The notes below the pieces were generated by a model. It saw only the letters and a program-made list of their open reading frames with translations. It was not told the DNA's origin and made no database searches. Of a DNA stretch of 64,000 nucleotides, positions 35,538 to 42,533 are shown in pieces (the stretch's first letter is position 1; every line of letters begins with the position of its first letter). The translations under genes were made by a program, and so were the position numbers. Source of the DNA: Acidobacteriota bacterium (lineage in GTDB: Bacteria > Acidobacteriota > Vicinamibacteria > Vicinamibacterales > CAVVIG01); assembly GCA_018268955.1 (NCBI GenBank), contig JAFDVO010000005.1, forward strand, positions 62,001 through 126,000. The letters are read 5' to 3'.

Positions 35538-35891
35538 ATGAAGGTGTCGCTACGGAAGGACGAGAAGACCACGGGCCTCTTTAAGAAGACGACCGAGTTT
35601 GAGCTGTTTGTGAAGGTGGAACTGACGCCACAGGAGCGCGATGCGATCAAGAAGGCTGGGATCGATGACTACATCCTGATGGAGTACGCCTACAAAGGAC
35701 TGGAACTGAACTACCAGGTCAAGAGCGTCGTGCACTGCAGCGACAAGGGCAGCGAGTCCAGATTCGTGGCGTCTGATGCGATTGGCAGAAACCGGATGGA
35801 GCAGACACTCAAGGAGCAGCTTGCCGCGCTGAAGTCTCAGATTGAGAGTCAGATGAGCAGCAGCAAGGAGACCGAGACGTTCGAACTGTAG
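35538..35891 (+). CDS. 117-aa protein of unknown function near the E1/E2/JAB genes
   Basis: Protein of 117 aa with GGGGGAAG before its ATG. It has a strand-rich first part (FELFVKVELTPQERDAIKKAG), a middle with DDYILMEYAYKGLELNY, and a helical tail (LKEQLAALKSQIESQ) ending KETETFEL. No Gly-Gly end. Small size and place make it a candidate substrate or modifier, but nothing in it proves a ubiquitin fold. Confidence 0.55.
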   Translation: MKVSLRKDEKTTGLFKKTTEFELFVKVELTPQERDAIKKAGIDDYILMEYAYKGLELNYQVKSVVHCSDKGSESRFVASDAIGRNRMEQTLKEQLAALKSQIESQMSSSKETETFEL

Positions 35892-36090
35892 CTCCAGTCC
35901 ACTGCGTCAACTGGCCCGACGGCTCTCGCGTTGCGGTCCGGGCGGCCAACGGACGCGGCGATTCAGGGATCGAGATCGCGGCCGGGTATCCACGATTCGT
36001 TGGAACTCTTCGGAAGTGTGTGGCTAGCCAGAAAGCGGCTGCAGCAGTTGCCGGGCTCGCCCAATCGGTAGTGCATCGAAGGAGAATACG

Positions 36091-36246
36091 ATGGCCGCAG
36101 AAGCGAAGTGCGCACAGTGCGGAGGCAACGGCAAGTGCCCAGAGTGCCAGGGTAAGGGCATTAAGAACCTCAAGCAATGCATGTACTGCGATGGGGGCGG
36201 CCGTTGTTCGCGATGCCACGGCAAGGGAACCGAACCGTCACGGTAA
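36091..36246 (+). CDS. 51-aa DnaJ-type zinc-finger mini-protein
   Basis: Protein of 51 aa made almost wholly of two CxxC pairs in DnaJ central-domain style: CAQCGGNGKCPECQGKG and, after 8 residues, CMYCDGGGRCSRCHGKG. Eight Cys should bind two zinc ions. GAAGGAGA lies 5 bp before the ATG. DnaJ zinc fingers bind unfolded peptides or partner proteins. Followed after 14 bp by another Cys-rich mini-protein. Confidence 0.65.
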   Translation: MAAEAKCAQCGGNGKCPECQGKGIKNLKQCMYCDGGGRCSRCHGKGTEPSR

Positions 36247-36260
36247 GAAATGGACGAACC

Positions 36261-36458
36261 ATGGACTCATTAGGCCCCTGTCCGAGATGTGACCGAACGG
36301 AAGGCACCTACTATCGATGCAAGACCCCGGGCTGCGATTACAAAGGATGCTTCAAGGGCAGGTTCCTCGGCGGTGAAGGCTGCTGGAAGGGATCATCCTG
36401 TCCAAAGTGCGGCGAGTCTGGCACGTACGAGGCAATCGGCTACCTGAGCGAGAGGTAG
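36261..36458 (+). CDS. 65-aa zinc-ribbon-like mini-protein
   Basis: Protein of 65 aa with Cys pairs CPRC, CKTPGC, a single Cys in KGCFKG, Cys in GEGCWKG and a final CPKCG, suggesting two zinc-binding knuckles. The ATG at 36261 is used; no strong ribosome site is seen, so coupling to the preceding gene (14 bp) is likely. The partner is unknown; it may present or recognise a substrate of the nearby E1/E2 system (inference). Confidence 0.55.
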   Translation: MDSLGPCPRCDRTEGTYYRCKTPGCDYKGCFKGRFLGGEGCWKGSSCPKCGESGTYEAIGYLSER

Positions 36459-36530
36459 CTGCCAATGCGCCCAGAACGTGTCGTTGATCCAGTTCGGCGG
36501 GTGTAGACCCGATTCCAAGAGGGATGTGCT

Positions 36531-37328
36531 GTGGGCTTCTTCGACAAGTTGTTCGGGTCCAATCAGCAGACGGCGCCGGCCTCGCCAGCCCCGTCGCAGA
36601 CTCCTGCAGACAAAGCTCGCGGCGTCTATGAAGAAGGAGTACGGCTGATAGCCCGTGGTCAGGCACGGGAGGGCTTGCAGCGATTCGTCGATGCCGTGAA
36701 GATCGACCCCGGGTGTGTCGACGCCCACATCGCGTTTGCGTCGGCCTTCTGCCAGATTGACCGGGTGGCGCACTCAGATGTAATTCTCAGCTCGACGAAG
36801 GCGGCGCTCGCGGTCGATCCCAAGAACGCGAAAGCACTGAACATCGCGTCCGTCACCCATTTCGCGCTTGGTCAACAGGCTTGGGACGCAGAGAAATGGG
36901 CAGAGGCGACAGCTTCGTTTCAGACAGCTTACAGCCTGGACCCAGAAGGCCAGCACGTTGCCGAGGCACTCGCGTTCTGTGCCGAGCAGGCGAGCGTCCT
37001 AGAAGACGTGCTCCCCGCATTCGAGCAGCGTCTCGCGACCAACCCGACCGACGCGCGTGCACAGTACATCGCTGGGCGCTCCTACATTAAGCTCGCGATG
37101 AACGGCGAGTCGGCCACGTCAGGCTTTTCAACGGAGAAGGCGCTGCAGCGCGGCGAGCAGCACCTCAGGGAAGTGCTCAGGTCATCGCCTAGCCATTCTG
37201 AAGCCAACTACTGGCTCGGAGGGGCCTATCTGATGGCCGGTCGTGATGCCGAGGCTCTTGAGATCATCAACCTCCTTCGCTCCGTTGATCCCGAAAAGGC
37301 TGCGGAGTTGGAGGAACTGCGCCAGTGA
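36531..37328 (+). CDS. Tetratricopeptide-repeat protein
   Basis: Protein of 265 aa. After MGFFDKLFG and a Pro/Ala linker (1-28), TPR-like helical pairs run from about 30 to 265 (ARGQAREGLQRFVDAVKIDP, KWAEATASFQTAYSLDP, GEQHLREVLRSSPSHSEANY, AGRDAEALEIINLLRSVDP). Cytosolic, no signal. Start GTG after AGAGGGA. TPR proteins are scaffolds; being 38 bp upstream of the JAB gene it may select targets for the pathway. Confidence 0.7.
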   Translation: MGFFDKLFGSNQQTAPASPAPSQTPADKARGVYEEGVRLIARGQAREGLQRFVDAVKIDPGCVDAHIAFASAFCQIDRVAHSDVILSSTKAALAVDPKNAKALNIASVTHFALGQQAWDAEKWAEATASFQTAYSLDPEGQHVAEALAFCAEQASVLEDVLPAFEQRLATNPTDARAQYIAGRSYIKLAMNGESATSGFSTEKALQRGEQHLREVLRSSPSHSEANYWLGGAYLMAGRDAEALEIINLLRSVDPEKAAELEELRQ

Positions 37329-37366
37329 CGCGGCTTCACGGCAACCCGTGACGGGGAAAGACCCCA

Positions 37367-38311
37367 ATGATCTTGCTTGACTCGGCCTACAGCAGCATCC
37401 GCGAGAACGTCTTGGACTTCCCGGCTGAGCGTGGCGGCGCACTGATGGGTGTCCGCGACCGTCCCATCGTGTCGCATTTCCTGTTCGACGAGACGGCCGC
37501 AAGCACCGCGATGACGTATACGCCGTCGCGCGAATTGATCGAGACCATCAAGTCTGTCGAGACAGCTCAAGAGCTCGAGTTCAAGGGAATCCTGCACTCG
37601 CATCCGCCCGGGATTGTCAGCTTGTCCCATGGGGACGAGATCGCGATTCAGCACTTTTTCGAGCTGAACCCACACAAGAGCGAAATGTACGTTCCCCTCG
37701 CGTTTTCGGACAGGCGGAGTGAAGCGCGGAAATCGGTCGGCGCGCAGCGTCCCGATGACCCAACTCTTGAAGAATGCCTAGTCGGATACCGAGCGGTCAG
37801 GACGTCGCGCGATCAGGTCGGTTCCGGGCAGTCGAGTCGGCGTTATGGATTCCCTCCTTCGTTCGGCTCGTTTCGGCCGAGGCAATTCGAGGTTCTTGAG
37901 GAGCCAATCTCGATTCTTCCCGTTCGCGAGGGCGCGTGTCTCCTGAGCGATGCCCTTGCTGGTCAATCCCAGACCGCTCTGGTCATCAGCCAACAACTGA
38001 CGCAGGTCCGAATCGACCACGTCGACCTGTTCGGCTACTCAGTTGTGGGGCACGGGTTCGACGTGATCTACCTCGTGACCGGCGACTATCCGGTGACGGG
38101 ACCTGTTGTCCTGCTGACGAAGGATGGCAGTCCTTCCTGTCAGGTGCCGCTGTACTGGCACTATCTAGGCTCCGGAACGGCACACGCGATTGCTATCGCT
38201 GACGTGGCGAGGGCCATTTCGGACTCGCTGGCAGGGCTGTCGATGCCTACAAGAGTGGACCCAAAGCAGGGGCAACGACAACCCATCGCTGTGACAGATG
38301 GCTTGCGGTGA
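37367..38311 (+). CDS. JAB/JAMM metallopeptidase with extra C-terminal domain
   Basis: Protein of 314 aa. N-terminal JAMM domain has Glu21, His77-x-His79, then x7-Ser87-x2-Asp90 (HSHPPGIVSLSHGD), the full zinc-site signature of deubiquitinase-like peptidases. The C-terminal part (about 200-295) holds YPVTGPVVLLTKDG followed by VPLYWHYL, which resembles a segment of the E1 protein downstream (YPVSPPLVMLTDRS, LPLRWDL) and the YP-x-PP motif of E2/RWD folds. It may process a modifier precursor or reverse conjugation. Followed by E2 and E1 genes. Confidence 0.8.
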   Translation: MILLDSAYSSIRENVLDFPAERGGALMGVRDRPIVSHFLFDETAASTAMTYTPSRELIETIKSVETAQELEFKGILHSHPPGIVSLSHGDEIAIQHFFELNPHKSEMYVPLAFSDRRSEARKSVGAQRPDDPTLEECLVGYRAVRTSRDQVGSGQSSRRYGFPPSFGSFRPRQFEVLEEPISILPVREGACLLSDALAGQSQTALVISQQLTQVRIDHVDLFGYSVVGHGFDVIYLVTGDYPVTGPVVLLTKDGSPSCQVPLYWHYLGSGTAHAIAIADVARAISDSLAGLSMPTRVDPKQGQRQPIAVTDGLR

Positions 38312-38349
38312 TTGTCGTAACCGGCAATCCTCAGACGCGGAGGCGGTGA

Positions 38350-38919
38350 ATGCCCACACTCGACTTGAACAAGTTGCGCGACACGATTCTCGCGAATCAA
38401 CGTGACGCCGAGACGTTGCCCGTGTCGCAACAGAAGAAGGTAGTGGTTGATCGCGAAGGGCGAATCGCAGTCGGCCCACAATCGACCAGCCTGGCTGGCC
38501 CGGTCACCGAGGTGCCACAGGACACTTTTCACACGACGCCGTCCCATGCGCTACTGGAGGCAAGGCAGTACCTCCCGCCGACAACGCGGTTGGACATCAT
38601 CGATGGATTCGAAGTGTTCACCTACTCCGTGGAGACGAGTTTAGGAATCAAGTTTGTGCTTGCCGCCTACTTCGATGGCAGCAACTATCAAGTTCAGCTG
38701 GTCGAACCAGAGCTCGAAAACGAGTGGAAGAGCCCCCACAGGGCACACATCTTTTCGTCGGATGGGAGGTTGTGCCTTAGCAACAGTCACGGCGGCGGTC
38801 AGCCGACTCTGCGAAGAGCGTTTGCGAAGTCAGTGGTGTGGGCTGAGGGCGTGGCTGCGATGTTGGCCGGTTCTCCAGTGTTCCCGTACTCGATAAACAA
38901 CGAGGACGACCCGAGCTGA
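38350..38919 (+). CDS. E2-like (prokaryotic UBC-fold) conjugating protein
   Basis: Protein of 189 aa. An unstructured start (1-60) precedes a UBC-like core with YQVQLVEPELE, then HRAHIFSSDGRLCLSNSHGG: Cys142 in a conserved H-x-C-type context (His130, His133) is the likely catalytic residue, and W-rich helix SVVWAEGVAAML follows. Matches prokaryotic E2 families found beside E1 and JAB genes. It probably receives a modifier from the E1 protein. 38 bp after JAB, 62 bp before E1. Confidence 0.7.
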   Translation: MPTLDLNKLRDTILANQRDAETLPVSQQKKVVVDREGRIAVGPQSTSLAGPVTEVPQDTFHTTPSHALLEARQYLPPTTRLDIIDGFEVFTYSVETSLGIKFVLAAYFDGSNYQVQLVEPELENEWKSPHRAHIFSSDGRLCLSNSHGGGQPTLRRAFAKSVVWAEGVAAMLAGSPVFPYSINNEDDPS

Positions 38920-38981
38920 CGGGAAAGAGGGCACTGCAGTGAAATTGTCGCGGTTGCGCGAGACGACGAGGCAGCGCAAGC

Positions 38982-40343
38982 ATGAGTGTAGCGAAGGCGC
39001 GGATCATCGAGGACATCAAGAGAGCGATTGCCGAGCTGGGCGGTGCAGGTCTCCAACTGCTGGAGGCAGCCCCCGGACCTGAGGCGGATCCCATTGCCGC
39101 GCTGCCTACACTTCGATGCGACTTGGGGGCAGAGGTTGAGGTCCTGGTGTGCTGGGGAGAGCAATACCCGGTAAGTCCTCCACTGGTCATGTTGACAGAC
39201 AGAAGCGACACGACCGTGTCTCTACCGCTTCGCTGGGACCTGTCAACGCCGGCGGACGAACGTCTACTTCTTGCGCTTCGCGAGCACTTCATACCGCCGG
39301 GGCCCTATGTTCGCGGTTTCGCCGACTTGTCCGGCCGTGTCCTCACACGAGATCGAGCTGTCGCAGAGGCCCTTGCGTTGCGTCAGGTATTCTCGGGTCA
39401 ACCGGAGCTGGGGGGCATCGTCGAAGACGCTGTCTTCTCTCGCTCAAGCGGACTTGTGGATGGCGGCTTGAGTCGAAAGCGGGTGCTTGTCGTCGGCCTG
39501 GGCTCGGGCGGGTCATACGTGACAAACGTGCTGTGTCGCGCCGGTGTAGGTGAGTTTGTCCTCGTCGACGGCGATTCTGTGGAGCCCGAGAATCTCGCGA
39601 GGACGACGTACGAGGCGGCAGATATTGGACAGTCCAAGGCCGTCGCTCTAAAGGGACAACTTCACCGGATTCGACCTGCGGCCCGTGTCTCTGCGCTCGA
39701 CCATGAGATACAGAGCCTCGGTGTCGATTCGCTCTTTGCCCTAGTGAAGTCGGTGGATCTGGTGCTGGCATTGACCGACGACCCCCACGCCCAAAGCGTG
39801 CTGAATCGCATCGCCTACGGTGCCGGAACAGCAGCCATATTCGCGTCTCTCTACGCGAAGGCTGAAGGGGGGGAGGTGGTCTTGTCGATTCCGGCACAGA
39901 CCCCGTGTTACGCGTGCAGCACTGGTTACCGTCGTGAGCAACTGCGCGAGACCGGCCTGTCAGTCGATCGGCGACCGGACTACGGCACCTCGCGGCTGGT
40001 CGGGGAATCCGCTTTGGCGTGCGATATTCAGCACCTCGATTCTGTGACCATCAAGCTCTCCTTGGGAATGTTGTCAGACGACTCGGATGTATCGGCCGCC
40101 AGATTTGTGCGCGGGGCGATCGACCGCCGTTTCACGTACTTCGTGTGCGGGATGGTCCCGGACTTCTACTTCTTTCCGGCGCTGTTTCGATACGGGTCCG
40201 ACGACGAAATCCAGGGGCAGTATGCATACCAGTCGGCGTGGCTGTCCCCGACGGTCAACCCCGAATGCCCGATCTGTGGAACGAGCCCCGTCGACCCGCG
40301 AAGTACGCCGATTGCAAGGGGGCCGGCAATCCCGCGAGGGTGA
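38982..40343 (+). CDS. E1-like ThiF-family adenylyltransferase with N-terminal E2/RWD-like region
   Basis: Protein of 453 aa. The ThiF domain (about 165-440) has nucleotide loop VVGLGSGGSYV (172-177), Asp196 (LVDGDSVEPENLART) and a zinc site from CYAC (Cys309, Cys312) and CPIC (Cys429, Cys432). Residues 45-105 with VCWGEQYPVSPPLVML look like an E2/RWD fold without a catalytic Cys. It should adenylate the C-terminus of a small modifier and pass it to the E2. A nucleophilic Cys is not certain; Cys347 (ALACDI) is one candidate. Confidence 0.82.
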   Translation: MSVAKARIIEDIKRAIAELGGAGLQLLEAAPGPEADPIAALPTLRCDLGAEVEVLVCWGEQYPVSPPLVMLTDRSDTTVSLPLRWDLSTPADERLLLALREHFIPPGPYVRGFADLSGRVLTRDRAVAEALALRQVFSGQPELGGIVEDAVFSRSSGLVDGGLSRKRVLVVGLGSGGSYVTNVLCRAGVGEFVLVDGDSVEPENLARTTYEAADIGQSKAVALKGQLHRIRPAARVSALDHEIQSLGVDSLFALVKSVDLVLALTDDPHAQSVLNRIAYGAGTAAIFASLYAKAEGGEVVLSIPAQTPCYACSTGYRREQLRETGLSVDRRPDYGTSRLVGESALACDIQHLDSVTIKLSLGMLSDDSDVSAARFVRGAIDRRFTYFVCGMVPDFYFFPALFRYGSDDEIQGQYAYQSAWLSPTVNPECPICGTSPVDPRSTPIARGPAIPRG

Positions 40344-40355
40344 AGTCGGATTGCC

Positions 40356-40820
40356 TTGGCTGGGCCAGACCTCAGGCGTTTACGGCACACAATCGCGTCA
40401 GCGCCCGGGACGCCTGTCGAGGCCGCGCAGATCGTTGTGCCCAAAGCCGGCACGGCGGCCGTTGCCGAGGCAAGGTCGCCACAGAAGACGGCGACGGGCC
40501 CCAGTCTCTTCAGCCTCTTTTGTTTTGCGTTGCTCTTAGTTGCAGCGCTGGCGATCTTCAAGGCGCGCCAGGATCGCTCTGCAATGGTCGAACGCCCCCT
40601 TGTCGGGGCCCGAGTGACTGACGCCGTCGACCTCAATCTCAGGGCTGGTCCCGGGACTTCTGCTGCCAGGGTTGCGATAATCCCCCGAGGGTCCACAGTC
40701 GAAGTGCTGACGGAGGAAGCTCAGGTCGCAACCACTCAAGGCCCTTCTGTGTGGATTCAGATCCGCTATCAGGGCACTGTAGGCTGGGTGAACAAGAAGT
40801 TCCTCGCCGTCGCGCCTTGA
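40356..40820 (+). CDS. Membrane-anchored SH3b-domain protein
   Basis: Protein of 154 aa with one membrane helix (about 50-67) and a C-terminal bacterial SH3 domain (VDLNLRAGPGTSAARVAIIPRGSTVEVL, ending GTVGWVNKKFLAV). Such domains bind peptidoglycan or peptides. Start is uncertain (TTG at 40356; TTG 40351 is out of frame). It is 12 bp after the E1 gene and may be co-transcribed, but its link to the pathway is not shown. Confidence 0.6.
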   Translation: MAGPDLRRLRHTIASAPGTPVEAAQIVVPKAGTAAVAEARSPQKTATGPSLFSLFCFALLLVAALAIFKARQDRSAMVERPLVGARVTDAVDLNLRAGPGTSAARVAIIPRGSTVEVLTEEAQVATTQGPSVWIQIRYQGTVGWVNKKFLAVAP

Positions 40821-41080
40821 CTCTGGTGCCCGAGCGAACCAGCAGGTTCGCGAATTCACGGCGTCACGTCTCAAACCCACCGCCGACCGTTTCCCCGATG
40901 AGCAGTCTCGCGAACGGCCATTCGCGAGGGCGAGGGGTGGCGCGTGAGGGGGACCGTCACAGGCTACGGCGCTCCGCGGGGGGGCAGCGACTCGTGCGCG
41001 GGCAACGACCTTAGCTCCCAAAGGGAGTCGGGCTGTTAGCGGACAAATCCTGGTCTGAGACTCGACCTGGAGCGCTATAA
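40821..41080. other. Spacer between SH3b gene and the tRNA region, no gene seen
   Basis: No convincing gene. It contains GCGAA/TTCGC short arms near 40912-40927. A TATAAT hexamer at 41076-41081 lies upstream of the tRNA, but I see no matching -35 element. This is the likely edge of the island. Confidence 0.4.
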
Positions 41081-41164
41081 TCACGTCTCGTGACTGTGCC
41101 CCGTCGGTCGCCGTTTTGCCCCGTCTGGGCACAGTTTTGGGCACAGTCGGCGGTTAGCAGCTGA
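41081..41164 (+). pseudogene. Possible remnant of an integrase C-terminus
   Basis: In-frame stretch bounded by a stop at 41078-41080 and the TGA at 41162-41164 reads SRLVTVPRRSPFCPVWAQFW and then AQSAVSS. Tails of this WAQFWAQ kind are often seen at the end of tRNA-targeted tyrosine integrases (recollection of the family, not a search). It is 43 bp from the tRNA-Ser, where an integrase gene end is expected. No upstream integrase sequence remains. Confidence 0.3.
41093..41147. repeat. Repeated GGGCACAGT motif next to tRNA-Ser
   Basis: TGGGCACAGT occurs at 41126-41135 and 41138-41147 as direct repeats, and the inverted form ACTGTGCCCC at 41093-41102. This could be an arm-binding cluster for an integrase, or reflect repeated codons in a decayed integrase tail. 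Confidence 0.4.
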
Positions 41165-41207
41165 GCATTTGGAGAGAAATCCTCAAAATCCTTAGCAATT
41201 TCGACAC

Positions 41208-41301
41208 GGTGAGGTGGCCGAGAGGCTGAAGGCGGCGGTTTGCTAAACCGTTGTAGGGCGTTAAAACCCTACCCAGGGTTCGAATCCCTGCCTCACCGCC
41301 A
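41208..41301 (+). tRNA. tRNA-Ser(GCT)
   Basis: Acceptor arms GGTGAGG (41208-41214) and CCTCACC (41291-41297) pair perfectly. The anticodon loop TTTGCTAAA gives anticodon GCT (serine AGC/AGT codons), and the long variable arm GTAGGGCGTTAAAACCCTAC is class II as expected for serine. TTCGAAT in the T loop is normal; CCA is encoded (41299-41301). It is the probable integration target at the right edge of the island. Confidence 0.95.
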
Positions 41302-41873
41302 CTTACGTTGTTCTAGCCAGAGCTTGCCTGCGGAGACATCCCCCGTCTCCAAGATATCTCCTCAAGTCTGATCGCCAGACCCTCGATCGATCGAGCACCC
41401 GAATCGCGTTCTCGAGTGCTGCCGGGCGCAGGTGCATATGCGCTGGGCCATCCCAAGTTCCCGATGCCCGGCGAGCTCCTGGATCGCGCCCGCAGTGCGC
41501 TCTGACGCCTCTTGATGCAGTCGCCACGGTTGGCTGCCGCGAGTGAGTTCAGCGCGCGGTCGAACTCGTGGTGCGCCATGCGGTTGCGTGGGTGAGTGGC
41601 AGAAGAGTCACCAGCAGGACCGCGTCCCGACCTGGCGATCTCTGCTCAGACACGCGGCATCCGGTAGCCAGCCCGCAACGACAGTCCATATTGGAGCACC
41701 GCAACGGACGAAGCGAAATGAATCGGAAGCGGTGGACCAGAGTTATGACATGGTCCGGCTTGTGCAGTTGTGTGCCGCCGTGACCGCGCTCACGGCAACT
41801 GGCTCTTGCCCATTGCTGGCGTCGGCGCCCGGCTACCCACAGGGTGGCGTGAAATTCCTTTGATGGAGACCTC
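41302..41873. other. 572-bp region with no supported gene
   Basis: Several short frames exist on both strands, but none has a ribosome site, a family match or a believable composition. No clear terminator of the tRNA is visible. It may hold the promoter of the DUF892 gene. A duplicate of the tRNA 3' end was not seen here. Confidence 0.4.
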
Positions 41874-42464
41874 ATGGCCGAACGAGGCAGCTTGCATGAT
41901 GCATTTGTCGATGAGCTTCGCGATGCGTACGACGCCGAGAAGCAGCTCTTGAAAGCGCTGCCGAAGCTCGCGAAGGCTTCGACGGACGAGGAGCTCCGGG
42001 CGGCTTTCGAGTCGCACCTCGAGGAGACGCGCGGCCAGGTCGAGAAGCTCGAGCAGGTCTTTGGTCTGCTCGACGAAAAGGTTCGCGGAAAGCACTGCGA
42101 CGGTATCGCCGGCATCATCGAAGAAGGCAAATCGGTGATGGAGGAAGACTTCGACGATCAGACGATGGATGCCTGCCTGATCGCTTCAGGCCAGCGAGCC
42201 GAGCACTATGAGATGGCCGCTTACGGGACGCTGGTCGCGTGGGCGAAGGCGCTCGGCCACGAGGAAGCGGCGGGGCTCCTCGAGGAGATCCTCGACGAGG
42301 AGAAGGCCGCCGACGAGAAGCTCTCCGAGCTGGCTGAAGGCGGCATCAACCAGGCTGCTGGCCAGGGCGCGAGCGGGGAGGACGAGGACGACGAGAGCGA
42401 GGCTCCCGCCTCTCGCACCAGCCGAAAGAGCGCCCGGAAAAAGACCGCGAAGTCGCGCCGCTAA
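41874..42464 (+). CDS. DUF892 (YciE/YciF-type) ferritin-like protein
   Basis: Protein of 196 aa. Residues 4-160 are a four-helix ferritin-like domain of the DUF892 family (LHDAFVDELRDAYDAEKQLLKALPKLA start, later SGQRAEHYEMAAYGTLVAWA with EHYE metal ligands, and LDEEKAADEKL). The tail is acidic then Lys/Arg-rich. Such proteins are stress-linked diiron or scavenging proteins. A good terminator follows, then a catalase, suggesting an oxidative-stress pair. Confidence 0.85.
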   Translation: MAERGSLHDAFVDELRDAYDAEKQLLKALPKLAKASTDEELRAAFESHLEETRGQVEKLEQVFGLLDEKVRGKHCDGIAGIIEEGKSVMEEDFDDQTMDACLIASGQRAEHYEMAAYGTLVAWAKALGHEEAAGLLEEILDEEKAADEKLSELAEGGINQAAGQGASGEDEDDESEAPASRTSRKSARKKTAKSRR

Positions 42465-42477
42465 CTTTCACCTTCGA

Positions 42478-42512
42478 GGGCTCGTCGGTAACGCGACGAG
42501 CCCATTTCTTTT
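42478..42512 (+). terminator. Rho-independent terminator after DUF892
   Basis: Stem GGGCTCGTCG (42478-42487) and CGACGAGCCC (42494-42503), 6-base loop, followed directly by ATTTCTTTT. Strong terminator between the DUF892 gene and the catalase gene. Confidence 0.85.
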
Positions 42513-42533
42513 GCATCGTCGAGAGTCCGCGCT

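Noticed and set aside
41076..41081. TATAAT as a tRNA-Ser promoter
   Set aside because: A good -10 hexamer but no -35 element at 16-18 bp upstream and 126 bp from the tRNA; may be chance.
7574..41207. Second copy of the tRNA-Ser 3' end as an attachment site
   Set aside because: I looked for the tRNA end in spacers around 6240, 7600, 31400, 32670 and 34800 and saw none; the other site is probably left of the window.
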